64,000 nucleotides of DNA from Ceratobasidium sp. AG-K (taxonomy: Eukaryota > Basidiomycota > Agaricomycetes > Cantharellales > Ceratobasidiaceae). How positions within the stretch are numbered: the first letter of the stretch is position 1; every line of letters starts with the position of its first letter. The DNA lies in assembly GCA_037039685.1 (NCBI GenBank), contig JAWNGF010000016.1, positions 496,001 through 560,000 of the forward strand. The letters run 5' to 3'. This document shows positions 35,823 through 46,763 of this stretch, in pieces. Under the pieces are notes generated by a model, which saw only the letters and a list, made by a program, of their open reading frames with translations, ran no database searches and was not told where the DNA came from. The position numbers and the translations under genes are program-made.

Positions 35823-36873
35823 TGTCCAGCTAGTATACCTAGCTCACCTAGCTCTCCTTGAAAGGTCCTGTGTTTATAGTACTATATAGCAATAAGGAGA
35901 ATGAGCTGGGCACATCTGGTGGTACATACCTCCAGCTAGCAAGCCATCATGGCTATATAGTACTAGGTTTCTGCTAGCTAGTGCTATATAATGCTAGCTG
36001 GTGCTAGGTAGGCATCTGTTCCATGGAAGCCAAAGATGGTAATGGACAGAACATTTTTAGACATGACTAAGCAATGACTAAGCAGTGGCTGTGCAGTTTT
36101 ACCAAATCAGAAGTGTTACAAATGCTTAGTAACATTGGCAATTTTGATCATACTTCTGAACTAGCCAGGGGTTTCCCTTCCCCTGTGTACCAATGTGGCT
36201 AAATGCTAGAAAATACCTTCAGGTGAGTGAAGGGGGTGATCCAGGGGGGTGGGGAATAGGGATAACTGGGCAGTCCAAGGGGGTCAAAGGGACTTGATCT
36301 CAAAGTCATGTGGTGCATGCTCAGAATGGCTCAATCACTTCTATTTGAGGAATTTCCAATTATACCAAATCTGGTCAGAAGATGCTCCTGATCTTGAGGA
36401 TCATGAGTTACCTACTCAAACCTTATTTGGACTAGAAATGAGTGCAAAAAAGGCGAAATACTTTCCCAGGGTCGAGTTTTTTTGATGAAACATTGCCTAA
36501 TAAGGACTAATTTGATGCAACAATCAATTAGAATCCACATTGATATGATTGATGCTCAACAATATTTCCCCTTCTGGACTTGCACAGCCACTGCTTAGCC
36601 ATTGCTTAGTCATATCTAAAAATGTTCTGTCCATTACCATCTTTGGCTTCCATGGAACAGATGCCTACCTAGCACCAGCTAGCATTATATAGCACTAGCT
36701 AGCATTATATAGCACTAGCTAGCAGAAACCTAGTACTACATAGCCATGATGGCTTGCTAGCTGGAGGTATGTACCACCAGATGTGCCCAGCTCATTCTCC
36801 TTATTGCTATATAGTACTATAAACACAGGACCTTTCAAGGAGAGCTAGGAGAGCTAGGAATACTAGCTGGACA
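35823..36873. mobile_element. Foldback MITE, 1051 bp, ~285-bp TIRs, TA target duplication
   Basis: The first ~285 bp (from TGTCCAGCTAGTAT at 35823) reappear as the reverse complement in the last ~285 bp (ending AGCTGGACA at 36873). Shared blocks include the ones around GGTCCTGTGTTTATAGTAC, CATCTGGTGGTACATACCTC and CATCTGTTCCATGGAAGCC. The arms contain many CTAGCTAG/GCTATATAGC sub-palindromes; the right arm has one extra copy of a 21-bp CTAGCATTATATAGCA-type unit. TA flanks both ends (35821-35822, 36874-36875), while the mate site at 60941-60960 has a single copy, so TA was duplicated. TIR length, TA duplication and no coding capacity indicate a non-autonomous Tc1/mariner-type element. Confidence 0.85.
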
Positions 36874-37181
36874 TACACTGAGCCAAAAAAGAAATGCACA
36901 TGTGACCAGTTTTGGCGTGCAATCTCAGTGATGCTTGCTCAGTCAGCCAAATCACTTAGAGTTGCTAATAGAAAGTGTGCGAATGTACTCGTAGATTGTA
37001 TATACACAATATAAGCTTGCTACATTGCAAAATGAGTGGTAAAAAACAAGATTAGTGAATCAGCGGCTGTGCATTCCATTTTTGGGTTTACTCAAGGATT
37101 CCACCCCACATACTTTCTGTGCTGCCCATGACATAATTCAGACCATCCTTTGTGCTCTATCCAATTATATAACATCTTCTC

Positions 37182-38660
37182 ATGCCAAAGTACATGTCTG
37201 CAGCCACTAAAGCTTGTTTTGTTGATTGGCAGAATGCAGGGGAGCAGTTTTCTGACATCAGAGCCGAGCTTGGGATTCATCCCAGTACTGCATGCTCTAT
37301 TTACTCAAAGTACTATGAAACAGAGGATTTTGATTATGTAGCCCCCAAGACAGGACGTCCATGCAAAATTGGAGATTGAGGGGTCACCACAGCCAAGCTG
37401 GCACTGACATGGGGCCCATCAAGATCTGTGGCTTAAGTCCAGCAGTGTTGTGAGCCAGCCCCCTCCATCGGACTTGCCTGTTGTCTTGCCCACCTGTTTC
37501 TTCCTTTGTGTTGTGTTTCTGTTTCTGTTTGCTGCGTTGCCACCTTCTTGTGGTTATCCTGTTACATTGTGTAATGCGGCAGTGCTTTATACAAGTCATG
37601 TCTGTTCATACAGCATGACTCACATGGACACTCCTGACTGGTTGACTGTTATGACTCATGTGGCTACGCTGTGTTTGACTCGGCCACTCCTTGAATATAT
37701 ATAGAGGACCAACAAGCCTGGTAACCCCAGCTTGTTTTGTCTTGTCAAACATCCCCTTTGAGTGACACTTTGAACCACCCCTACCCTCAAGAGCCTACAG
37801 ACGCTTAAGTGTGTTGCGGTTCAAGAGGTCACTTAGGTCTTAGTGCCGTCCACTCTCCATCGCGGCTTGTCTCTTAGCCACCAAGAAGAAGCTTACAACA
37901 AGCAGGAGATATTTCCAGAAATTACCCCTTAAACTCTCTGAAATCACCTACATGACACTGGTCTTCATGCTTGTATTCCCCACCCTGTTCCTCACCTCAG
38001 TGACAAAGCCAAAAATTTGCACTTAGCATGGGCTTGAGTGCATTGCACATGGTCAGAAAATCAATGGCGGTGTGTCTTATTTTCAGACAAGTCTATCTTC
38101 AAGATTTTCAACTCAAAAGGCCACCAACATGTCTGGAGATTTGATGGACAGGCTCTTGATTCTAGGTACACAAAGAAGATGGTCAAACATGGGGGAGGGA
38201 GTGTGGCTGTGTGGGGGGTTATTTCTGCAGATGGTGTTGGACCACTCATGCATATCTCAGGTGTGCTTACAAAGGAGAAATATGTTCAAATTCCCAATGA
38301 TGCACTCCCGAACTACCTCCCTACACTTTCCACACCCCAATCAGAACAAATCTATCAGTGTGACAATGACCCAAAGCATACTTCCAAGGTGGCCACAATG
38401 TGGATGGCTTCAAATTCCATCCCGGTACTTCTTTGGCCCTCATCTAGCCCAGATATGAACATAATTGAGCATGTTTGGGCCATGCTAGAGCGCTGGGTCC
38501 ATTGTTGACCAATCCTACCCTGCAACAGTGCCCAGCTATGGATGGCTTTGAAGGAGGAGTGGGAGGGAATTGAGGTGGCAACAATTGCCAACCTGTATCC
38601 CTCTATGGTTAACAGAGTGGATGAACTGATACAAGAGAAGGGTGGAAACACTCACTACTA
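37182..38660 (+). pseudogene. Tc1-type transposase, broken
   Basis: The N-terminal helix-turn-helix is seen at 37182-37379 (CFVDWQNAGEQFSDIRAELG, GIHPSTACSIYSKYYETEDF, KTGRPCKIGD) and ends at a TGA. The solo LTR at 37446-37900 splits the gene. The C-terminal catalytic half at 38038-38508 has WRCVLFSDKSIFKIF with the first Asp, WGVISADGVGPLMHISG, YQCDNDPKHTSK with the second Asp, and LWPSSSPDMNIIEHVWAMLE with the Glu, a DD34E-type arrangement. Several stops lie between and after, so it is inactive. The C-terminal tail continues to about 38660 in another frame (ALKEEWEGIEVATIANLYPS, SMVNRVDELIQEKGG). Confidence 0.85.
37446..37900 (+). repeat. Solo LTR, B family, with AGCAG target duplication
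   Basis: 455 bp starting TGTTGTGAGCCAGC and ending AGCTTACAACA, closely matching the LTRs of element B. AGCAG occurs immediately before (37441-37445) and after (37901-37905). No internal region remains, so LTR-LTR recombination removed the rest. It contains TATATATA and AGCTTGTTTTGT as in element B. Confidence 0.92.
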
Positions 38661-38751
38661 GCATTTGTATGTCTGTCTATATGTAATTTAATGTGTTGAG
38701 AAGATTTCTTTCCAGTCGGGTGGAAAATCAAACAAACCCAAAAAAGAAATG

Positions 38752-39248
38752 TGTTGTGACCCGTCCCTCCCTCTGTTCTGTTTGCAGACTTGTGGCTTGT
38801 TCTGGCACCTTATGCACTCTTTCTCTTTGTTGAGCCCTCTCCCTCATTTAGTGAGGTGTATGGATGATGTGGCACCATGAGTCATATGACGCATGCTGTC
38901 TTCTATTGGCTGGCCTGCACAGCCCCCTTTATGACTTGGACTTTGACTCAGACTTGTGACTCATGTATATACTATGACTCACCTGTTCTCTGAGTATATA
39001 TACTGGCTTGCAAGCATGGTCATCCCCAGCTTGCTTTGCCTCGTCAACTCTCCCTGCAGTGTGATCAGAGGCACTTGGCTACTTAGCCCTTAGCACAGCC
39101 ACTTGGACTTAGGAGCTAGTGACTTGTACTGACAAGACTAGCGTTTGTCCACCTTAGTGATAGAGTCTTAGAAGACTTATCACATATTGTTCTCACATCT
39201 CAAATGCCATTAGCAGCCATCAACCATAGGCATTAGCAGGTTGCAACA
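38752..39248 (+). repeat. Element A 5' LTR
   Basis: TGTTGTGACCCGTCC ... GGTTGCAACA, 497 bp with TG...CA ends. A TATATATAC box is at about 38995-39003. AGCTTGCTTTGC at 39028-39039 is the predicted RNA 5' end. Confidence 0.9.
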
Positions 39249-39250
39249 TT

Positions 39251-39262
39251 GCGAAGCAAGCT
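39251..39262 (+). promoter_or_regulatory. Element A self-primer binding site
   Basis: GCGAAGCAAGCT, 2 bp after the LTR. It is complementary to AGCTTGCTTTGC in the LTR (39028-39039) with one G.U pair, the geometry of Tf1-type self-priming. Confidence 0.7.
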
Positions 39263-39630
39263 CTTAGTATGCTGAGCCACAAGAAAACAAGGTCACATGA
39301 CAACATGGACAATTGATCCTCAAGTGCAGTGTCTTGAAGGAGCAAGGCTCCAACTGGCACAATAGTTGAGATCTGATCAAACCCCTCAAGAGGAGCAAGA
39401 GAACAGGCAGGTGACTGGACTGCGCCACTGAGAAGTGCCAGCCAAGTATCAAGACCCCCTTCTACCAGTGTCCCAGGAGGAAACGGCAACATTATCAAAA
39501 CATCAGGAACTCAAAAAGAACCTAGGAGTTCAAACAAAGAAAGATCCACTTCACCAACAATTTGAGTAGTTGAAAATCCAATCAACACGCCACCACCAGC
39601 AGCACCAGTCATCACCTTCCACGGGAAAGC

Positions 39631-41520
39631 ATGATTAGCCCTAGGGCTGTGCATATGATCAGGATACCAGGACCACTCAGAAATGCAACTCCAGGACCAT
39701 CAAACATAGGACAAATGCCACCACCAGAACAAGGAAACACCAGAACAATAGGGACTAGATGTCCTCTAGCATTTCCTGACTTTGGAATACAATTTCCACC
39801 ACCAGGGGCTACCCCAAGCTTCCCCCCTACTTCCATGCCACCACTAGTAGAAGTTCCTAGGACTCACAGTGCCCTGAGCGTGCCATCAACCTTCCAATCA
39901 CAAGCAAGCATTGAAACCATTTCACAGGATGAAGGACTGAGGGAAGAACAACTGATGGAAAATACAGAGGGAAATGCAATCCAGACCCCAGAAAGGATCT
40001 TCAATACCCTCCAGATCCAATATCAACAGGAGAATGCAGTCCAGGCCCTTAGAATTGAAGGGTTGGAATGACGATGGGATCTACAAACCCAAGATGCAAC
40101 AAACATGATGCAGCAAATTGAGTGCATTGCTTCTAGAACAGAAGATGGAGTCAACACTTTCTATGAAAGGCTTAGGAATGTAGATTGCATTCAACAGCAA
40201 ATCCTTGAAGTCTTCAAACAATTGGTTGAAAATTCCGAACAAATCAACAATAGGTTGAACAATTTTGACCTCCTGATGAACCAAACCCTGCAAGGACAAA
40301 CCCAGCATATTACACGCATAGAAGAAACCCTAGGGAGGATGGCAGAAGGAATGAGAAACATGACCATCACTCTTAAAGGAATTGATGAGGAAGTTACCAA
40401 TGGGTTCCAAGATCAGACCAGTCGGATGCAGGAAGTCCGCTTACAAACAAGGGAAACATTTGACCTCCTCAAACAAATTGGTGCCAACACCCAAGCAGAA
40501 TCTGAACACCAAAAGCAGGAATCAAGACGAACCTCCATTGATGTTCCATAACAAAGAGAGCCACCTCCTCATCTTCCACCACAGGGATGACAATCACCCT
40601 CATTTGAGGTACAAGGACAATCCGGGTATCAAATTAGGGATGAAGGAAGAACCTTTATCATCCAAACAAATCAAGGAGGCAACAGAGGAAACTCAGGACC
40701 ACACATCAAAATGCCAAAAGCTTTCAAAGGAACCAGGGGGACTGCAGCTGAAACCTTCCTTGCAAGAATGAAGGCCTATTTCTGATTGAACCCTACCCAG
40801 TATGACACAGATGAACGGCACATTGTTGCAGTATTGATGAACATGGCAGAAGGCCCTGCTGGAAATTGGGCACAGCCAGTTCTGAATAGGTACAACAACA
40901 ATCTAGACCATCCATGGCTAGACTCATGGGATGCTTTCCAAGAAGCTTACAACAGACAATGGAGCGATCCTAGCAAGAAGGTTCAAGCTGAACAAGGGAT
41001 CCAACAACTTTACCAAAGCAAGAGTGTGTCCGAATATGTCTCTGACTTCCGACTTCTTTCCCAAGAACTTGACTGGAATGATGTGGCGCTAGCGGCATGA
41101 TTCAGACAAGGCTTGAACCATTTCATCAAAGCAGAACTTGTTTGTGAGGAACTTAGGGATAGAGTGGGAGCAGAACAATGCGACCTCAAAGGATGGATAA
41201 ACATTGCCCTACAGGCAGAAGAAATCAACAAGTGGACCAATCCAGTTAGCACAAGGAAGAAGAACAAACAACAAACTCAAGCAGAAGGATCCAGAACCCA
41301 GAAAATCAAGGGGGACTTGGTCCCAAAAGAAGAGAAGAAACACCAAAGAGAAAACAACCTCTGTATCAAATGCGGCAAAACAGGACACAATCTCACTGAC
41401 TGCACAAGGGAATGGACCTACAACGACAAAGGAAAGAAGTCTGTGAAGAGAAATGCCACAGAACTCAAAATTGAGAAAGTGGATGAGAACAGATCTACCA
41501 ATTCCAAGTTGGAAAACTAG
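39631..41520 (+). pseudogene. Element A gag (zinc-knuckle) with stops
   Basis: One frame from ATG 39631 to the TAG at 41518-41520, interrupted by TGA at 40069, 40588, 40783 and 41098 and TAA at 40549. It has a Pro-rich N-terminus, a coiled-coil-like middle (LRNVDCIQQQILEVFKQLVE), and a capsid-like segment (GTAAETFLARMKAYF, SWDAFQEAYNRQWSDPSKK, YVSDFRLLSQELDWND). The zinc knuckle is CIKCGKTGHNLTDC. About 629 codons. The four TGA codons sit where an Arg codon CGA is plausible. Confidence 0.88.
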
Positions 41521-41537
41521 ATGGGCATCTCTCCACC

Positions 41538-44500
41538 ATGTGTGAAGATGCCCCAATATCCTCTGTACAAAATGTATACTATTGCAAGGCCACAAATGAA
41601 ACACCCATGGTATACACAACTGCAGAAGGAATCATGGGAAAAATCTCTACTATCATTGACTCTGGCTCTTCTAGAAACTTCATCAATCTGAACTTTGCCA
41701 AAGAAAACAACATCCCCTTGATCAAATTACAAATCCCCAGAAGCATTGAAACCATTGATGGAAAAACACAAAAGGATCAAATCCAGTTCAGGTGCAAGCT
41801 GAAATTTGACCTAGAAGGAAGAACCTTCAACCAAAAATTTTATGTGATGAATACAGGCACACAACTCATGATATTGGGAATGCCATGGCTGAAGGAAACC
41901 AACCCCAAGATATCCTGGTCTCCTTTTGCAATCAAATGGAAAGCAGAAGATCCCCTTGTTGCCAAAGCAGGAATACTTCAGGAACTACCAAAGGAACTCC
42001 AAGAATTCAAAGATGTCTTTGACAAAGAGAAGTACAACAAACTCCCTGAACATAGGGAATGGGACTGTAGAATCGACTTCTATGACAACAATTGGCTTCC
42101 AAAGCCAAAAAAGGCCTATCCACTCTCACCAAGGGAAAGAGAAGCTGCAAAGGAATATATCAAGACCAAACTCCACTCAGGGCATATCAGACCCAGCAAA
42201 TTCCCCCTGGCTGCAAGTCTTTTCTTCATCAAGAAAGCCCTGAAAGAGGGACAAACCATCCCTGATCTATGACCAGTTGTTGACTACAGAGGAGCAAATG
42301 AAGAAACTATCCCAGACTGGTACCCTATCCTGCTTCTTGAACAACTGCTCGAAATTTTCAAGAAAACTGGGGAAAATTCAAAGGAAGAATTATTCATCAC
42401 TTTGCTTGATCTGAAGAATGGCTACTGGAACGTCAGAATCAGGGAATGAGACAAATGGAAAACAGCATTTATCACCTCTGAAGGACTGTTTGAATACACT
42501 GTGATGGCCTTTGGCCTCAAGAACACGCCCTCTACTTTCCAAAGAATGATGGACCACATCTTCAGGGATTTGATTGGAGTGAAGATTGTGATCTACATTG
42601 ATGACATCCTTATTGTTTTGTGAGGAAGAAATCAACACACTATAGACATCAAGGAAGTCTTGCAGCAATTGAGGAAGAACAACCTCTTTGGAAACCTGAA
42701 GAAGTGTACCTTCTATGGAAAAAGGGCCGATTGGGTTGGATTTGTTGTTGATGAGGACAGCATTTCCATGAACAGAGACAAGATCAAAACTATTCAAGAA
42801 TGGCCTGTTCCCAAGACTGTGAAACAACTACAGGCGTTCATTGGTTTCTGCAACTTCTATAGGAGATTTGTGGTGGCCTTTCCCTTGATTGTCAAACCCC
42901 TGACCCAATTGACAAGAAAGGACAGGAAGTGGGAATGGAACATGGAACACCAGGAAGCCTTTGACTCCCTGAAAGATGTCATATCAAGAGAACCAGTGCT
43001 TGCACATCCCAACAAATCAAAGCAGTACTTTCTTGAGACCAACGCCTTGGGAGTTGCAATGGGAGCAATCCTTAGCTGGTGATGGAAAGACGGATACTTA
43101 CATCCAGTAGGGTTTCTTTTGAAAAGCTTCAAGGAAGCAGAGCTGAATTACAACACACATGACAAGGAACTCCTTGCCATCATTGAAGCGTTACAACACT
43201 GGCACATTCACCTGGAAGGAACAAAGGAACCAATAGTGATCTACTCAGATCACAAAAATCTTACTTACTGGCAGAAAGCCAGCACCTTCAACCAATGACA
43301 CAACAGATGGCTCCTCATGCTGGCTAGCTACAAGTTCGAGATCCACTACAGACCTGGCAAAATGTTGGAGAAACCGGACATCCTTTCCAGAAGAAGCAAT
43401 CACAACAATATTGGCTCTGCAGAACAAGTGATGATCTCTGTCAAAAACTTCAAAGGATTCTCAGCCTTGATGAGCAACAACATTATTGCGGAGATCCAGG
43501 AGGCTCTGGAAGAGGATGAAAGCCTGGAAACCCTGATCAAAAGTACCAAGGGGAAGGAAGATCTACCCCCCTCTGTGAAAAAACAGTTCAAGGACTACAA
43601 AATGAACAAAGATCTCCTCTGGTACCAAGGGAGAATTGTTGTTCCTGACAAAAAAGACATCAAACTGAAACTTCTCAAACTCTATCATGACTCGCCCATT
43701 GCTGGCCACCAGGGACAAGCCAGAACCCTGGAACTCATTTCTAGAAACTACTATTGGCCAGGCATGAAAGCCCAAGTCAACAGGTATGTTGACAGCTGTG
43801 AAGCATGCCAAAGGGGGAAGGGAAGCAAAGGACACTTACCGCTCAAACCCTTGCCTATCCTGGAGAAACCTTGGGAAAATATCGCATATGATTTCATAGT
43901 GAAACTACCAAAATCACAAGGGTTTGACAGTGTCCTTGTTGTGATGGACCGCTTTTCCAGAATGGCACACTTCATCCCCTGCAAGGAGTCCATGAACTCA
44001 GAAGAGCTAGCCAATATCTCTGTGAAGGAAGTATGGCATCTTCATGGTCTTCCCAAAACCACCATCTCAGATAGAGGAACCACCTTCAAATCACACTTCT
44101 TAGAAGCTGTCTACAAGTGGCTGGGGATCCAAGGAACTTTCTCCACTGCTTTTCACCCTCAAACAGACAGCCTGGTGGAAAGAACAAACCAGTGGCTTGA
44201 AGGATGGATCCGCATCTTTGGAAATTACAAACAGGACGACTGGGCAAAATGGTTACCCATTGTGGAATTCTGCCACAACAACAACAAGAACCGAGTCACA
44301 AACAAATCTCCTTTTGAAGTCACCTATGGTATGACACCCAAATGGTCCATTGAGGACTATGTGACTTGCTCCCCAGAAGGAGACAAGTGGACAAAGAATA
44401 TGGAGGCTGTGTGGGAGGAAACAAGGGCTCTGATGGAATACCATCAGTCAAAGGAAGAAACCCCAAGAACACAATACGGGGAAGGGGACAATGTCTGGCT

Positions 44501-45413
44501 CTTGACTACCAACATCACCACAAAACAACCAAGCAAGAAGCTTGACGACAAGAAGACAGGCCCCTTTGTTGTGAAGAAACAAATCTCTTCACATGCCTAC
44601 CAACTCGACCTCCCCAAGTCCATGCGTATCCATAACGTCCTCCATGGGAACATGTTGACCCCCTACACTGAAGATCTAGACTTCCAACAAAATCAGCCCC
44701 AACCTCCGCCAATTGTGACTGAAGAAGGCAAAGAAGAGTATGAAGTTGAGAAAGTTGTGGATTGGTACCAAGACCCTGATGGGCTGAAATACTGCATCAG
44801 ATGGAAAGGTTATAGTCCTCTGGAAGACACAGAAGAACCAGCAGAGAACTTTGCCAAGCTGACTCATGTCATGAGAAAGTTTCAGAGGGACTTTCCCACC
44901 AGCCCACTCCCTTTGAATTTCACTCCCCCAAAGTACAAAAGGGTGAAGGGGAAAGCGGGAGAGGTCATCCCTCCAGCTTTTCAGCCAACTACCACTAGTT
45001 CACTGCAAAATGCTCCCACAAGAAACCTTTTACTTGCCCACCAACAATGCCTGCCGCTAGCACCACTGCTTTCTCCTGAGTCCCTGCTTACAAGAAAGCT
45101 AGGTCCTATGGAAAGGCCCTCAAGCTTGCTGGACCAGGCAAATTTGCAGTCAACAACCAGGACACTGCTCCCTGGTCCCTCAAGGAGGCCAAGGCCCTCT
45201 CTGAAAATCTGGAGACAGGCGTCCAATTGGGGTATATTCCCCTGCCAGAACAACCAACCATCAAATGGGACAAACAGCGCAAGTCCCTCATTGTTCCCGC
45301 CTTGGCTCCCTTCTCTGGGTCAGCCACCCCGACAGCCAGCCATCCGATCCCACCAACATTGGCCACAACAAGTACTACAACTGCTGCGGCTGCATTGGAC
45401 TTACAGTCCATGA
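41538..45413 (+). pseudogene. Element A pol (protease, RT, RNase H, integrase, chromodomain) with stops
   Basis: Read in the -1 frame relative to gag. The protease active site is IDSGSSRNFI. RT carries LLDLKNGYWNVRI, MAFGLKNTPSTFQ and VIYIDDIL (catalytic YIDD kept). RNase H: THDKELLAIIEAL. Integrase has a GHQGQARTLELISRNYYWPG zinc-binding region with CEACQRGK, the D region YDFIVKLPKS, SDRGTTFKSHF, and ERTNQWLEGW. The chromodomain is EYEVEKVVDWYQDPDGLKYC then IRWKGYSPLEDTEE. TGA stops are at 42270, 42447, 42621, 43080 and 43296; most replace expected Arg (for example FNQ-stop-HNRW where FNQRH is expected). From 43317 the frame is open to the end. The chromodomain places it among chromoviruses, which use it for integration targeting to heterochromatin. 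Confidence 0.92.
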
Positions 45414-46217
45414 TGTTATCCTCAAGAGCGTTAATGCCTGGAACCGTGACACCAGGTACAAGTGGGAGGGGGACCAGTGGTTCAAGCAAGAGGAAGACCC
45501 TTGCCCTGCCATTGGCAGCAGACACCACGACGAGGAGGGAATCTGGTGGTGCCCATGTGCTACAGACTTTGAGTCAGGATGGTCAATGGACTGTGAGTTC
45601 GAACAACTACCTACTCCCTCAAATACTTACCCAGGAGACAATCCCTCCTTCAATGCCATTGACTGGTCAAAAGGTGCCAATGGGAGTGGACATGTCAACC
45701 TGGTGGGACAGCCAATGGAAGATGTCAATGAGGAGGTTGTTGAGGTTCCCCCTACACCCCCAAGTTCCAAGAACAGGAACAACATCCCACCCCTCCCCAC
45801 ATCACTGATGAGGAGGCCAAACAAGTCAAACAGGAATGGTAAGCCACCTGGGACAAAGCCCAAGCCAATGTCAAGGCCCTTATTGCCAACGTTGGCAACG
45901 CCATTGCCAACATGGAACCACAACCCCCAGCCAACCGGATGCCATGTAATGCCAACGTCCTTGAGGCCTACCGCCTGGTCCAATGCAGGTTGTGGAGCAT
46001 CAAGCAGCTCAACAAATGGCTTGACCATAGGCAAGAACAGTGGTCCAAACAAGAAGCAACAAAGCTTGAGCGCCTTCAAGAACAGCACCAAGAAGAGCTC
46101 AATTGCCTCTACCAGGAGAAGTGGGACCAAATGAACAAGGTCCTCAAGGTGGACATGCGCACTCTGGCAGAACATGTTGGGTGGCTGGAACTGAAGGAAT
46201 GGGTTGCCTGCAAATAG
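45047..46217 (+). pseudogene. Element A ORF3 after pol, unknown Cys-containing protein, two frameshifts
   Basis: Starts ACAATGCC (MPAASTTAFS, then a TGA) in the -1 frame relative to pol. It overlaps the pol 3' end and runs to a TAG 41 bp before the 3' LTR. Three blocks in successive frames give one ~390-residue protein: ALKLAGPGKFAVNNQDTAPW to LGYIPLPEQPTIKWDKQR; a Cys/His-rich block (KYYNCCGCIGLT, DPCPAIGSRHHDEEGIWWCP, CATDFESGWSMDCEFEQL); and a helical C-terminus (LIANVGNAIANMEPQPPANR, LERLQEQHQEELNCLYQEKW). No signal peptide or TM is evident, so env is unlikely. I do not recognise a family; the Cys/His block could bind zinc. Confidence 0.6.
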
Positions 46218-46244
46218 GCGAGTGCGCTCCACTACACTTGCCTT

Positions 46245-46282
46245 TGTGAGGGGGCAATGTTGTGACCTGTCCCTCCCTCTGT
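46245..46282 (+). repeat. Element A polypurine tract and first 25 bp of 3' LTR
   Basis: GTGAGGGGGCAA directly precedes TGTTGTGACCTGTCC (from 46258). The LTR breaks off after TCTGT at 46278-46282, where element B begins. Confidence 0.85.
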
Positions 46283-46741
46283 TGTTGTGAGCCAGCTCCC
46301 TCCATCGGACTTGCCTGTTGCCTTGCCTGCCTGTATTTTGCCTTGTGCTGTGTTTCCGTTTCCGTTTGCTGCGTTGCCACCTTCTTGTGGTTCCTTCTGT
46401 TACACTGTGTAACACGGCTGTGCTTTTGTACGAGTCATGTCTGTTCATACAGCATGACTTGCACAGACACTCCTAATTGGTAGACTGTTGTGACTCATGT
46501 GGCTGCGCATTGTATGACTTGGCCACTTTGCGTATATATATATAGAGGACCAACAAGCTTGGTAACCCCAGCTTGTTTTGTCTTGTCAAACATCCCCTTT
46601 GAGTGACACTTTGAACCACCCCTACCCTTAAGAGTCTACAGCCACTTAAGTGTGGTGCGATTCAAGAGGTCTCTTAGGTCTTAGTGCCATCCACTCTCCA
46701 TTGCTGCTTGTCTCACAGCCATCAAGAAAAAGCTTACAACA
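46283..46741 (+). repeat. Element B 5' LTR
   Basis: TGTTGTGAGCCAGC ... GCTTACAACA, 459 bp. TATATATATATA-type box at about 46534-46543; predicted RNA 5' end AGCTTGTTTTGT at 46570-46581. Confidence 0.92.
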
Positions 46742-46743
46742 TT

Positions 46744-46755
46744 ACAAAACAAGCT
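46744..46755 (+). promoter_or_regulatory. Element B self-primer binding site
   Basis: ACAAAACAAGCT, 2 bp after the LTR, perfectly complementary (12/12) to AGCTTGTTTTGT at 46570-46581. Confidence 0.8.
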
Positions 46756-46763
46756 TAACAATC

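Larger units (their letters stand above)
36876..38751 (+). mobile_element. Tc1/mariner-like element (left TIR and transposase; right TIR tip displaced to 60952-61152)
   Basis: The left end is CACTGAGCCAAAAAAGAAATG after a TA. About 210 bp of left TIR (36876-37095) is matched in inverted orientation by the segment 38725-38751 plus 61152-60952, which would be contiguous if element A were removed and the inversion undone. Between the TIRs lies a transposase pseudogene interrupted by a solo LTR. Ty3 element A is inserted at 38752 inside the right TIR. Confidence 0.75.
38752..46282 (+). mobile_element. Ty3 chromovirus, element A (3' LTR split and displaced)
   Basis: 5' LTR 38752-39248 (497 bp), primer site, gag, pol in the -1 frame with protease-RT-RNase H-integrase-chromodomain, an extra ORF after pol, and the first 25 bp of the 3' LTR (46258-46282) before element B. 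The rest of the 3' LTR is at 61153-61629, inverted. 25+477 minus the 5-bp duplication equals 497, the 5' LTR length. The target duplication AAATG is at 38747-38751 and, inverted, at 61148-61152. Gag and pol have about nine TGA stops and one TAA but no frameshift, so decay is mostly by point mutation. Confidence 0.9.

Noticed and set aside
45627..46448. 273-codon minus-strand ORF across element A ORF3 and the B LTR
   Set aside because: Crosses an LTR insertion junction, so it cannot be an ancestral gene; antisense shadow.
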